Shown: positions 34,546 through 43,315, counted from the stretch's first letter. The stretch is DNA of 64,000 nucleotides from JAJXWB01 sp046349215 (GCA_046349215.1 JAXMCV010000002.1:868001-932000), one strand, 5' to 3'. Numbers and translations: made by a program. The notes: generated by a model not told the origin, from the letters alone.

Positions 34546-36798
34546 GTGCTGATGGACGTCGATCTCTCCGGATTCGTGCGCGAGACCGACGACGGCGCGC
34601 GCCGCATCGATTTTGCGATTGACGGCATGACGTGCGCTGCCTGCATCGTCGAGATCGAGACGGCGTTGAAGAAGATTCCCGGCGTCGCGCAGGCGCGGGT
34701 CAATTATTCGAACAGCCGGCTCGCGCTCGGCTGGAAGGCCGACGATCTCGATCCGGCGGTAGCCGTCGAACAACTTCGTCGCATGGGTTACGTCGCGCAT
34801 CCCTTCGAGCTCGCCGAAGCGGAATCGCGCGAGGCCGAACAGGCGCGACATCTGCTGCGGTGCCTGGCCGTCGCCGGATTTGCGGCCATGAACGTGATGC
34901 TCCTTTCGGTATCGGTCTGGGCCGGCAACGTCAGCGACATCACGCCCGAAACGCGCGACATGTTCCACTGGATTTCGGCGCTGATCGCGCTGCCGGCGGC
35001 GGCGTTCGCCGGACGTCCGTTCTTCACGAGCGCATGGGGCGCGCTGAAGCGGCATTCGCTCAACATGGACGTGCCGATATCTCTCGGCATCACGCTGGCG
35101 CTCGCCATGTCAGTCGTGGAGACCGCGAGCCATCGCCATCACGCCTATTTCGATTCCGCTTTGATGCTGATCTTCTTCCTTTTGTGCGGCCGCTATCTCG
35201 AACAGGCGATGCGGCAACGTACACGCGCGGTTGCGGGCAATATCACGGCGCTTCGCTCGCCGCTGGCGTCCCGCATCGGCGCCGACGGCTCCGTCGTCCA
35301 GGTGCCGACGGCGCGCATCGCCGCGGGCGACGTCGTGCTGGTGCGCCCTGGCGAGCGCGTTCCGATCGACGGTTCGATACTGTCGGGCGAAAGCGAGACG
35401 GACGACAGCATCGTGACCGGCGAGACCCTCCGGCGCGCCGTGGCGCCCGGGTCGGAGGTCTATGCCGGCACAATGAATTTTTCCGGCGCGCTGCATGTGC
35501 GGGCGCGTTCCGTCGGCAGCGCGAGCTTTCTCGACGAGATCGAGCGATTGCTGGATGGCGCCGCCACGGCGCGGTCGCGTTACGTGGGCATGGCCGAACG
35601 CGCCTCGGGCATCTATGCGCCAGTCGTGCATCTGACGGCCCTGCTGACGGCGCTGGGCTGGCTTGCGGTCGGGGCGAGTTTCCACGACGCGATCATCACG
35701 GCCATTGCCGTACTCATCATCACCTGCCCATGCGCGCTGGCGCTCGCCGTTCCGGCGGTCCACGTCGTCGCCAGCGGGTCGCTGTTCCGCGGCGGCGTCC
35801 TGCTGAATGGCGGCAATGCGATCGAACGCCTGGCGGAGGTCGACACGATTGTCTTCGACAAGACAGGCACGCTGACGCTGCCGGATCCGCGTGTGTCCAA
35901 TGCTGCCAGTTATTCCGCCCGGACCATCGAGATCGCGGCGCGCCTGGCGCGCTCGAGCCGTCATCCGCTCGCCCGCGCGCTCGCACAGGAATCGCCGTCC
36001 GGCGCGCCGTTCGAGGGCGCGCGCGAGGAACCCGGCGCCGGCGTGTCCGTGATGGTCGACGGCGTGGAGGCGCGCGTCGGCAGCGCGCGTTTCTGCAATG
36101 TCGATGCGGTTGCTCCGCGCGCGAGCGACGCCTCCATCATCTGCTTCCGCCGCGGCGACGACACGGCGGTCTTCGAGGTGCGTCAGACATTGCGCGCCGA
36201 CGCCATCGTGGTGGTCAACGAACTGACGGCGCGCGGCTACCGGATCGAGATCGTGTCGGGCGACACGCCGGCGGCGACCGAGACGATCGCGCGTGCGCTC
36301 GGCGTCGAAATCTGGCGCGGCGGCGCCCGTCCCGCCGACAAGGTCGCGCATCTCGAAGAATTGAAGAACGCCGGTCGCACGCCGTTGATGGTCGGCGATG
36401 GTTTCAACGATGCGCCCGCGCTCGCTGCCGCGCATGTTTCGCTCTCTCCGGTCACCGCAGCCGACGTGGCGCAGGCCGCCGCCGATGCGGTGTTCCTCGG
36501 CGAAAAACTGGCGCCCGTCGCCCGTGCGCTGGAATTGTCCGGATTGGCCCGCCGGCTCATGCGCGAAAATCTCTGGATCGCGGTCGTCTATAACGCGATC
36601 GCCGTGCCACTGGCGATTGCTGGCTATGTGACGCCGCTCATCGCGGCGCTCGCCATGTCGGGCTCGTCGCTGATCGTGACAGTCAATGCTTTGCGCGCCT
36701 CGCGCGATTTCGGCGAAGGCGACACGCTGGCGCGCGAGGGCGATTTCGCCGCGCCGGGCAGCGCCGCGCCGCCGCGCGAAGCCGGAGCGGCGGCATGA
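34546..36798 (+). CDS. ccoI: Copper-exporting P1B-type ATPase CcoI (FixI)
   Basis: A 750-residue P-type ATPase that pumps Cu(I) to the periplasm for the CuB site of CcoN. The N-terminal metal domain has GMTCAAC (Cys30, Cys33), the transmembrane metal site is Cys394-Pro-Cys396 in ITCPCALAL, the phosphorylated Asp438 is in DKTGT, and the hinge is GDGFNDAPALAAA. GTG 34546, six bases after AGGAG, is preferred to ATG 34552. Its stop overlaps the start of ccoS. The FixI branch is distinct from the detoxifying CopA; this one is placed by operon context. Confidence 0.95.
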   Translation: MLMDVDLSGFVRETDDGARRIDFAIDGMTCAACIVEIETALKKIPGVAQARVNYSNSRLALGWKADDLDPAVAVEQLRRMGYVAHPFELAEAESREAEQARHLLRCLAVAGFAAMNVMLLSVSVWAGNVSDITPETRDMFHWISALIALPAAAFAGRPFFTSAWGALKRHSLNMDVPISLGITLALAMSVVETASHRHHAYFDSALMLIFFLLCGRYLEQAMRQRTRAVAGNITALRSPLASRIGADGSVVQVPTARIAAGDVVLVRPGERVPIDGSILSGESETDDSIVTGETLRRAVAPGSEVYAGTMNFSGALHVRARSVGSASFLDEIERLLDGAATARSRYVGMAERASGIYAPVVHLTALLTALGWLAVGASFHDAIITAIAVLIITCPCALALAVPAVHVVASGSLFRGGVLLNGGNAIERLAEVDTIVFDKTGTLTLPDPRVSNAASYSARTIEIAARLARSSRHPLARALAQESPSGAPFEGAREEPGAGVSVMVDGVEARVGSARFCNVDAVAPRASDASIICFRRGDDTAVFEVRQTLRADAIVVVNELTARGYRIEIVSGDTPAATETIARALGVEIWRGGARPADKVAHLEELKNAGRTPLMVGDGFNDAPALAAAHVSLSPVTAADVAQAAADAVFLGEKLAPVARALELSGLARRLMRENLWIAVVYNAIAVPLAIAGYVTPLIAALAMSGSSLIVTVNALRASRDFGEGDTLAREGDFAAPGSAAPPREAGAAA

Positions 36799-36950
36799 GC
36801 ATCCTCGTATTGCTCGTGCCGGTCGCGCTGATGCTCGGGCTCGTCGGGTTGATCGCTTTCGTATGGTCGCTGAAGGCCGGCCAGTACGACGACCTCGACG
36901 GCGCCGCCTCGCGCGTCCTGTTCGACGACGACGTTTCGGACGGGAGATGA
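36795..36950 (+). CDS. ccoS: cbb3 oxidase assembly protein CcoS (FixS)
   Basis: A 51-residue membrane protein, ATG 36795 to TGA 36948-36950. It opens MSILVLLVPVALMLGLVGLI as one hydrophobic helix, followed by AFVWSLKAGQYDDLDG, the FixS family signature, and an acidic tail. CcoS is needed to insert cofactors (copper and heme b) in CcoN. It overlaps the ccoI stop and the start of the copper importer gene by 4 bases each, so all three are translationally coupled. Confidence 0.93.
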   Translation: MSILVLLVPVALMLGLVGLIAFVWSLKAGQYDDLDGAASRVLFDDDVSDGR

Positions 36951-38062
36951 GCGCGGCCGATCTCGATCCCATCGCCGGTCGCATCGGCCGGCTCGATTGT
37001 GTCTGCGCGCCGGGCGACGAGCGGGGTTCGCGCGGCGGCGAAGGCCTGGCGCGTCTGGCCGCCGGTTTCGGTCTCGCCATCCTGGCGCAGACGCTCGTAC
37101 TGGCGGCGCTGCCGCTGGCCGCCGCCTCCTCGGCGCCACGTCCGGCGCTCGCCGGGCTGCCCTATGCGATCGCTTTGCTCGGGGCGGCGCTCGCGACCTT
37201 TCCGGCCTCCTATCTGCTGGACGCGTTCGGGCGTCGCGCCGCCTTCGCGCTCGGGGCGAGCCTTGGAGTCGCGGGCGGATTTCTCGCCGGCTGGGCCGCG
37301 CTGCATCGTCAGTTTCCGATCCTGTGCATCGGCGCCTTGTGGCTCGGTCTGGCGCACGGATTTGCGCTGTTCTACCGGCATGCCGCCGCCACCAGCGCGG
37401 CGGGGCCAAAGGGCGGAGCGATCGTTTTTGCGGGCGGCGCGCTTGCCGCCGTGCTGGCGCCGCCGGCGCTGCAATTCGCCGGATCGCTGGCCGGGCCGTT
37501 CGTCGACGCCGCGACGCTGGTCGGCGCTGGAATCGCCGACCTCGCCGGCCTCATCCTCGCCGTAACGCTGCCGCACGCGATCGCGCCGCCGCGCAAGGAT
37601 CAGCCGCCGCCGCGCGCGAATTCCGGGTTCGCCGTGGCGACCGCCGCCGGGGCGCTCGCCTGGTTCGCGATGACCGCGGTCATGGCGGCGGCGGCGCCGA
37701 CATTGGTCGGGTGCGGGGCGGCGTCGGCGGCCGTGGGCGGCGCCATCGCCTGGCATCTTGTCGCCATGTACGCGCCGGCTGCGATCATTCGCTTCACCGG
37801 TGCGCAGTTGTCGCGATGGTTCGCGTTGCTGGGCGGCGCGGCGCTGCTTGCCGTCGGCGTCGCCTTCTTTTTGGCGGGCGGCACGGTGGTCTCAGTCAGC
37901 CTGTCGATGATTGCGGCCGGCGTCGGCTGGTCGCTGGTCAACGCCGGGCTGATGCAATGGATCTACGCGGAGGGCGCGCCCGGCCGCTGGATGCTGGCGG
38001 CGCATGATTTCGCGTTGCTCGGCGCAGCCATGTTGGGCGCCCTGATCGCGCCCCTGATCTAG
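36947..38062 (+). CDS. ccoA: CcoA-like MFS copper importer
   Basis: A 371-residue MFS protein with about twelve hydrophobic segments. It carries M242-TAV-M246 and H270-LVA-M274. In Rhodobacter capsulatus CcoA the copper ligands are M233xxxM237 and H261xxxM265; the 28-residue distance between the motifs is the same here. CcoA (CalT family) imports copper for cbb3 oxidase assembly. An N-terminal CVC (Cys18, Cys20) is also present. ATG 36947 overlaps the ccoS stop (ATGA), so it is the last gene of the assembly operon. The open frame further upstream lies across ccoI and is not used. Confidence 0.82.
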   Translation: MSAADLDPIAGRIGRLDCVCAPGDERGSRGGEGLARLAAGFGLAILAQTLVLAALPLAAASSAPRPALAGLPYAIALLGAALATFPASYLLDAFGRRAAFALGASLGVAGGFLAGWAALHRQFPILCIGALWLGLAHGFALFYRHAAATSAAGPKGGAIVFAGGALAAVLAPPALQFAGSLAGPFVDAATLVGAGIADLAGLILAVTLPHAIAPPRKDQPPPRANSGFAVATAAGALAWFAMTAVMAAAAPTLVGCGAASAAVGGAIAWHLVAMYAPAAIIRFTGAQLSRWFALLGGAALLAVGVAFFLAGGTVVSVSLSMIAAGVGWSLVNAGLMQWIYAEGAPGRWMLAAHDFALLGAAMLGALIAPLI

Positions 38063-38068
38063 CGGGAC

Positions 38069-38521
38069 TCAACTGGAGAGCTGGTGGGCAGGCGCGGCGC
38101 CTTCCATCGTAAGGAGTCTGTGTCCAGAGGCTACATCTTCGGCCGCTGTTGTCGGGCCGTCGCCCGGCTGGGTGCCGCCCCACGCCCGGACGGCGATCTC
38201 GCGGCAGCCGTTTTCGCGCGCGATCTGCTCCACCGCCCTGTCGAAAGCCCTGTAAATTTCATTGCCTGCAAGGCGGAAGGTCGCGATATGCGTGATCAGG
38301 AGACGACGAGGGGCTCCATCGGATTCCAGCCTGTAGCCAAAGATCGCGTGAATCCGGCCGCGCTGGTCGACAAGCCCGACCAGGTGCGCGTGATTCCCGC
38401 GCCCCACGGTGTCGCCGACAAATTCCACCCATCGGGTCAGTGAAAGACCGGGGTATCGACAGGAGACGAGCGGATAGGAAACCGCAGCGTCCGCCTGGCT
38501 CAGTTCATGAGATCGAAACAT
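38069..38521 (-). CDS. Hypothetical protein, possibly GNAT-like
   Basis: A 150-residue soluble protein with no clear family. It has alternating strand/helix segments (HAHLVGLVDQRGRIHAIFGY, then LLITHIATFRL and VEQIARENGCREIAVRAWGG) that resemble a small acetyltransferase fold, but the acetyl-CoA loop is not clear. It converges on the copper importer gene with 6 bases between stops, and is divergent from fnrL across an AT-rich gap with an FNR-like half-match. It may be oxygen-controlled. I am not sure of its function. Confidence 0.5.
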   Translation of the reverse strand: MFRSHELSQADAAVSYPLVSCRYPGLSLTRWVEFVGDTVGRGNHAHLVGLVDQRGRIHAIFGYRLESDGAPRRLLITHIATFRLAGNEIYRAFDRAVEQIARENGCREIAVRAWGGTQPGDGPTTAAEDVASGHRLLTMEGAAPAHQLSS

Positions 38522-38596
38522 GAAATCTCGCAGGCGCGAAAAATCCGCGTGCTTATGGCTCCGACCTCAAATGAAGGCTGACGCGAAACTTGGTCC

Positions 38597-38610
38597 TTGC
38601 TATAAATCAA
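38597..38610. promoter_or_regulatory. FNR-like site upstream of fnrL
   Basis: TTGCTATAAATCAA, which differs from TTGAY-N4-RTCAA at one arm position. It lies 57 bases upstream of the fnrL start in an AT-rich gap shared with the divergent gene at 38069. Autoregulation by FNR is common in such genes; this one is weaker than the site at 28918. Confidence 0.4.
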
Positions 38611-38667
38611 TGTAGCCAGTTCATATTGTGTACATGTGTCCGCTGTTCTGGCCGACCGAGGAAGTCG

Positions 38668-39402
38668 ATGGATCAGGCGACCGCCACCGTTCACCGCGAC
38701 AGCGCGTCCTGCGAATGCTCGGAAATGTGCCGTCTCTGCGAGACTCGCGCATTGAGCGTCTGCGGGCCGCTCGAGGGTAACGAGTTCCTCAGCCTGCAGC
38801 GTCTCAACCATCCTGTCTCGTTCGCTGCGCGCGCGGTCCTGTTCAATCAGGAAACACCGGTGCGCCACGTCTATTCGCTCGTCCACGGCGTCGTGCGCCT
38901 GTACAAACTGTTGCCGGACGGACGTCGCCAGATTGTCGGCTTCGCGTTGCCTGGCGATTTTCTCGGCCTTGCGCTCGCGGACGGCTACGGCTTTTGCGCC
39001 GACGCGGTGACAGCCGTCTCCGCTTGCCGCTTCTCGCGCGATCATTTCGCGGAATTCGCCGAGCATCACCCAAACGTGTTGCGACGGTTGCACGACATGG
39101 CGACGCATGAACTGGCGCTGGCGCAACAGCAGATGGTTCTGCTCGGCCGTCGCGACGCCGAGGAAAAGATTGCGTCCTTCCTGCTCGGCCTGCAGCAGCG
39201 CTGGGCGCGCATCTCCGGGCGCGTGTCGGTGACGATCGATCTTCCCATGGGCCGGCAGGACATCGCCGATTTCCTCGGGCTGACGATCGAGACGGTCAGC
39301 CGCACGCTCAACCGGATGGCGCGCGACCGGTTGCTTGTCATCGTGCCGGACGGCGTGCGCGTTCTCGACGCGGCCAAGCTGGAAAATCTCGCCTCGGCCT
39401 AG
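38668..39402 (+). CDS. fnrL: Crp/Fnr-family oxygen sensor, FnrL/FnrN type
   Basis: A 244-residue Crp/Fnr regulator. The N-terminal Cys21-x2-Cys24-x7-Cys32 in CRLCETRALSVC plus Cys110 are the four ligands expected of an oxygen-sensitive [4Fe-4S] FNR; FixK proteins lack them. The cNMP-type barrel is residues about 45-150, and the helix-turn-helix GRQDIADFLGLTIETVSRTL contains the E-x2-SR that reads TTGA half-sites. It is the probable activator at the box between hemN and ccoN. ATG 38668 follows GAGGAAG; the open frame upstream is not supported. Confidence 0.93.
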   Translation: MDQATATVHRDSASCECSEMCRLCETRALSVCGPLEGNEFLSLQRLNHPVSFAARAVLFNQETPVRHVYSLVHGVVRLYKLLPDGRRQIVGFALPGDFLGLALADGYGFCADAVTAVSACRFSRDHFAEFAEHHPNVLRRLHDMATHELALAQQQMVLLGRRDAEEKIASFLLGLQQRWARISGRVSVTIDLPMGRQDIADFLGLTIETVSRTLNRMARDRLLVIVPDGVRVLDAAKLENLASA

Positions 39403-39452
39403 CCTGCCGCCTTCTCCTTGCCTGCGCGCACAAAGTCTGGTCCGCTCGGGCC

Positions 39453-40121
39453 ATGACCAGCATTTCCGAACAGGCGGGCCGCCCCTCGGCTTCGTCGCGC
39501 GCCAACATCGTGGCCGCCAGCGCCATTGCCACGCCAGCGCTGATCGCCTTCTGCTATTTCTTCGTGGACCGGCCGCTGGCGAGCCTCGTCTATCACAACC
39601 TGAAGCCGTGGCGGCGCTACTTCGACGGGCTGACCCATATCATCGACCCGTTCGCAACGATCGGCCTGATCCTCCTCGCCTGCGCGGCGATCATGCTGGC
39701 CTGCGCCGTCTCGCCCGGCGCGACGCTCGTGAAGCTGTCGCGGATCGCGGTCGCGCTCTGTATCGCGACGGTCGCGAAGGACCAGCTCAAATACGCTTTC
39801 GGAAGGCTTTGGCCCGAGACCTGGATATTCAACAATCCGTCCTGGTTCCGGGATGGCGCCTATGGATTCTTTCCGTTCCATGGCGGACCGGGATGGGCCG
39901 CGTTTCCCTCCGGCCATACGACGATCGCCTTCGCGCTGGCGGCGAGCCTGTGGGTTGCCTGGCCCCGCGGCCGCGCGCTCTACGCCGCGGGCGCCGCTCT
40001 GGTTGTCATCGGGCTGATCGGCGCCAATTATCACTGGCTGAGCGACATCATCGCCGGCGCGGCGCTGGGAACGGCGACCGGACTGGCGTGCGCGCATTTC
40101 CGTCCTGCGAAGGAGTTTTGA
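39453..40121 (+). CDS. PAP2-family membrane phosphatase
   Basis: A 222-residue membrane protein with about five helices. The three PAP2 motifs are KDQLKYAFGRLWPE (residues 109-122), PSGHTT (152-157, His155) and YHWLSD (193-198, His194, Asp198). Such enzymes remove phosphate from lipid phosphates or undecaprenyl diphosphate at the periplasmic face. It is followed at once by the gluconolactonase gene. Substrate is not predictable from sequence. Confidence 0.88.
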   Translation: MTSISEQAGRPSASSRANIVAASAIATPALIAFCYFFVDRPLASLVYHNLKPWRRYFDGLTHIIDPFATIGLILLACAAIMLACAVSPGATLVKLSRIAVALCIATVAKDQLKYAFGRLWPETWIFNNPSWFRDGAYGFFPFHGGPGWAAFPSGHTTIAFALAASLWVAWPRGRALYAAGAALVVIGLIGANYHWLSDIIAGAALGTATGLACAHFRPAKEF

Positions 40122-40122
40122 C

Positions 40123-41055
40123 GTGGAGGCTGGCGTTCGTTATCCCGATCCGGCGATCGTCGCCCTCGACCCGTCCTTTGCGCGCTACGCCATCTTCAAT
40201 TCGGCGGTGGAGCGGCTCTGGACCGGGGCCCGATGGTGTGAAGGCCCGGTCTGGTTCGGCGACGGGCGCTTCCTCCTGTGGAGCGACATCCCGAACGACA
40301 GGATGCTGAAATGGGACGAGACGACTGGACAGGTTTCGGTCTTCCGTCACACGTCGCACAATGCCAACGGCAATACGCGCGATCGCCAGGGACGGCTCGT
40401 GACCTGCGAACACCGCGGCCGTCGCGTAACGCGCACCGAGCATGACGGCGTCATTTCGGTCGTGATGGATCAGTACGGCGGGAAGCGCCTCAATTCGCCC
40501 AACGATGTCGTGACCACGCGCGACGGCGCGATCTGGTTTACGGATCCGACATTCGGCATACGTGGCAATTACGAAGGCGAGAAGGCGGATCCTGAAATCG
40601 GCACGAACGTCTATCGTGTCGATCCGGCGACCGAGCGGGGCGAGATCGTCGTCGACGACATGGACCAACCGAACGGCATCTGCTTTTCGCCGGATGAAAG
40701 CCGATGCTACATCGTGGAGTCGGGCCCGCGTCCGCGACGCATCCGCCTCTATGATGTCGTCGACGGGAAAAAGCTGACAAACGGGCGGATATTCTTTGCC
40801 GGCGACGGCGAGCAGGCGCCGGACGGCTTTCGCTGCGATATCGACGGCAATCTGTGGTGCGGATGGGGCGGCGGCGAAGGCCACGACGGCGTGACGGTGT
40901 TCGCCCCTTCGGGGCAGCGGATCGGGCACATACATCTGCCCGAACGCTGCGCCAACCTGTGCTTCGGCGGACGCCATCGCAACCGATTGTTCATGGCGGC
41001 CAGCACGTCGCTCTACGCGCTCTACGTGAATACGCAGGGCGCGCCGGGAGGCTGA
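40123..41055 (+). CDS. SMP-30/gluconolactonase family protein
   Basis: A 310-residue six-bladed propeller lactonase. The metal-binding Glu40 is in RWCEGPVWFGDG, the Asn is in LNSPNDVVT, and a third ligand region is MDQPNGICFSPDES with the catalytic Asp in APDGFRCDIDG. It would open sugar or other lactones with a divalent metal. The start is GTG 40123, one base after the PAP2 stop and with AAGGAG upstream. It is last before a 316-base gap. It is not linked here to the gnd-zwf-gntK genes, which are 6 kb away. Confidence 0.88.
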   Translation: MEAGVRYPDPAIVALDPSFARYAIFNSAVERLWTGARWCEGPVWFGDGRFLLWSDIPNDRMLKWDETTGQVSVFRHTSHNANGNTRDRQGRLVTCEHRGRRVTRTEHDGVISVVMDQYGGKRLNSPNDVVTTRDGAIWFTDPTFGIRGNYEGEKADPEIGTNVYRVDPATERGEIVVDDMDQPNGICFSPDESRCYIVESGPRPRRIRLYDVVDGKKLTNGRIFFAGDGEQAPDGFRCDIDGNLWCGWGGGEGHDGVTVFAPSGQRIGHIHLPERCANLCFGGRHRNRLFMAASTSLYALYVNTQGAPGG

Positions 41056-41371
41056 ACCCGTCTGGCCTGTGTCGCTGCGGGCAGAGCGGTTGCCCCGGTT
41101 CGGACCTTCCGCCCGCCCGGGCGTCTGCCCGCCCAAGGCCGGACGCTCTAAGTCCAACAGATTTTTCGAAAATTTTTCGACAATTAATCGAAAGTAACCT
41201 CCGGACGAGGGCGGCCGAAAGGGACCGTTCACAGACGGGGCTCCATGATTTGTGCGTGGCCGGACGAACTCCAAGTTGCCGGCGCGGTTCATAAATTCCG
41301 GGTAGAGACGCGTTCTTCGCCGCGCCGGTCGAAGGGCGCTGGATGAACCTTGTGCGCCATGGGGGAAGCAC
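41056..41371. other. 316-base intergenic region with AT-rich palindromes
   Basis: No gene is apparent. The region is GC-rich at first and has an AT-rich core at about 41158-41197. That core holds TTTTCGAAAA (41163-41172), a perfect palindrome, and TTTCGA-N7-TCGAAA (41175-41193), an inverted repeat. The repeated TTTCGA words look like an operator or an AT-rich promoter for the sugar locus that starts at 41372, but I do not recognise the regulator. Confidence 0.4.
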
Positions 41372-42253
41372 GTGCAGTCCAGGAACGCCGTCGCATTGCT
41401 CACCTACAGGCCGGACGAGGCGCAACTCGCCTTCTATGGCGAGATCGCGCGCGCCGGCGCCGATGCTTTCGTCGTCATCGACGACAACGCGTTCGCGTGG
41501 AAAGGCGGCCATGCCGTCACGCCGATCCAGGTCGACGACGACATCTGCGCCGAAGCGGGGTTTCGCAATCTCAATCCCGTCGTGACAGAGCGAACGGGCC
41601 GTCCCGCGAGCGCCTGGGAGAAAGCGCTCTATCACTTTGCGCGCGTGGACACGCGCTACGACAATGTCTGGCTGATCGAGGACGACGTTTTCATCTCGAC
41701 TCCGGATGCGCTCGCCCGCATGGACCGCAAGTACCCTGCCGCCCATATCGTCAGCGCCGCCAACGAGATCAACTCGACCGGGGAGACCGACACCTGGTCC
41801 TGGTACAAATTCGTCCCCGAGGATCGGGTGCCGCTCCCCTGGGCGCATTCCATGGTCTGCGCCGTGCGTCTCAGTCGTGACATCCTGCGTTTGGTAGACG
41901 ATTTTCTCGCCGGACACGCCACCTTCGAGCCCGACGTCATCTTTCCGACGAATGTCGTCTCGCGCTTCGCCCGCAAGGCTCAATACCTTTCGGCTCGACT
42001 GACCCCGGGGCAGGCGGTCGGCGGCCTGCCGAAGTGCTTCTTCATCGAATATCTTTTCCACACGATCGCCTTGCGCCACGACCTGAGCGTCGCGATCGCG
42101 CCGGAACTGGCTGGCGTCGTCTGGCAGAAACATTGGACGTTCGACGAGATCGAGCCCGGCGGCCTCTATCATCCCGTCAAGGACTTGCGCTTCCAGGAAG
42201 AACTTCACCAGAAGCTGGCCCTCCATTCCGGTCAGTCGACCGTTGCGGCCTGA
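41372..42253 (+). CDS. Putative glycosyltransferase-like protein, unknown family
   Basis: A 293-residue soluble protein I cannot assign to a named family. The N-terminus (AVALLTYRPDEAQLAFYGEI, then DAFVVIDDNAF) and the EDD motif at 103-105 in NVWLIEDDVFIS resemble a GT-A fold with an acidic metal-binding site, as in GT25 proteins. It precedes uxs and a GT25 gene, so a role in modifying a surface sugar is likely. GTG 41372 has GGGGGAAG a few bases upstream. There is no signal peptide or membrane segment. Confidence 0.6.
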   Translation: MQSRNAVALLTYRPDEAQLAFYGEIARAGADAFVVIDDNAFAWKGGHAVTPIQVDDDICAEAGFRNLNPVVTERTGRPASAWEKALYHFARVDTRYDNVWLIEDDVFISTPDALARMDRKYPAAHIVSAANEINSTGETDTWSWYKFVPEDRVPLPWAHSMVCAVRLSRDILRLVDDFLAGHATFEPDVIFPTNVVSRFARKAQYLSARLTPGQAVGGLPKCFFIEYLFHTIALRHDLSVAIAPELAGVVWQKHWTFDEIEPGGLYHPVKDLRFQEELHQKLALHSGQSTVAA

Positions 42254-42313
42254 AAACGACCTGCGATGCGACGCGTCGCTCATGCCCCGATTTCAGCAAA
42301 CAGGAACAGTTCG

Positions 42314-43315
42314 ATGAAGATGCCAATGCGAATCCTCGTGACCGGCGGGTCGGGATTTCTGGGGTCACACTTGTGCGAGCGGCTCCTCGAAGCGGGGCAC
42401 GACGTGCTTTGCGTCGACAATTTCTTCACGGGAACCCGACGCAATGTCGCCCATCTGCTCGACCACAAGCACTTTGAACTGATGCGGCACGATGTGACCT
42501 TTCCGCTCTACGTCGAAGTCGACCAGATCTACAACCTGGCTTGCCCCGCATCGCCGATCCACTATCAGTTCGACCCTGTGCAGACGACGAAGACCAGCGT
42601 GATCGGCGCAATCAACATGCTCGGGCTCACGAAGCGCGTCAAAGCAAAATTCCTGCAGGCGTCGACCTCGGAGGTGTACGGAGACCCGACGATTCATCCG
42701 CAGGAAGAGAGCTATTGGGGCAACGTCAACCCTATAGGCCCGCGTTCTTGCTACGACGAAGGCAAGCGTTGCGCCGAAACGCTGGTTTTCGACTATGTCC
42801 GGCAGCACAAGGTGCAGGCGAAGGTCGTTCGTATCTTCAACACGTATGGGCCGCGCATGCACCCCAACGACGGGCGCGTCGTGTCGAATTTTATCGTGCA
42901 GGCGCTCTCAGGCAAGGACATCACACTGTACGGCGACGGTTCGCAGACGCGTTCCTTCTGCTATGTCGACGACCTCATCGAGGCAATGATCCGCATGATG
43001 GCGACCGGTGCGGATGTCGTCGGACCCATCAATATCGGAAACCCGCACGAATTCACCATCAGGCAGCTCGCCGAACTGGTCATCGAGATGACCGGCTCGA
43101 GGTCCAGGCTGGTCTTTGCGCCACTTCCTTCCGATGATCCCAGGCAACGTCAGCCGGATATCCGGAAGGCGCGCGAGATCCTGTCATGGGAGCCGACTAT
43201 CGCCTTGAAGGATGGTCTCGTGAAGACCATCGAATATTTCGACGTCCTGCTTCGTAGCGACGATCGTCTGCATGAAATCGCGGCGTCGCGACATTTTTCG
43301 GCTGCAGCGTTCTGA
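42314..43315 (+). CDS. UDP-glucuronic acid decarboxylase (UDP-xylose synthase)
   Basis: A 333-residue extended SDR. The NAD loop is GGSGFLG at 11-17, the family motif CPASPIHYQFDPVQTTKTSV is at 77-96, STSEVYGDP at 117-125, and the catalytic Tyr147-x3-Lys151 is in SCYDEGKRCAE. It converts UDP-glucuronate to UDP-xylose. ATG 42314 is set by the Rossmann start; the upstream in-frame start at 42266 is less likely. Its last 132 bases overlap, in antisense, the 3' end of the GT25 gene. Confidence 0.92.
   Translation: MKMPMRILVTGGSGFLGSHLCERLLEAGHDVLCVDNFFTGTRRNVAHLLDHKHFELMRHDVTFPLYVEVDQIYNLACPASPIHYQFDPVQTTKTSVIGAINMLGLTKRVKAKFLQASTSEVYGDPTIHPQEESYWGNVNPIGPRSCYDEGKRCAETLVFDYVRQHKVQAKVVRIFNTYGPRMHPNDGRVVSNFIVQALSGKDITLYGDGSQTRSFCYVDDLIEAMIRMMATGADVVGPINIGNPHEFTIRQLAELVIEMTGSRSRLVFAPLPSDDPRQRQPDIRKAREILSWEPTIALKDGLVKTIEYFDVLLRSDDRLHEIAASRHFSAAAF

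Noticed and set aside
35110..37080. 656-codon minus frame opposite ccoI and ccoS
   Set aside because: Arg-rich shadow; ccoI motifs on the plus strand are complete.
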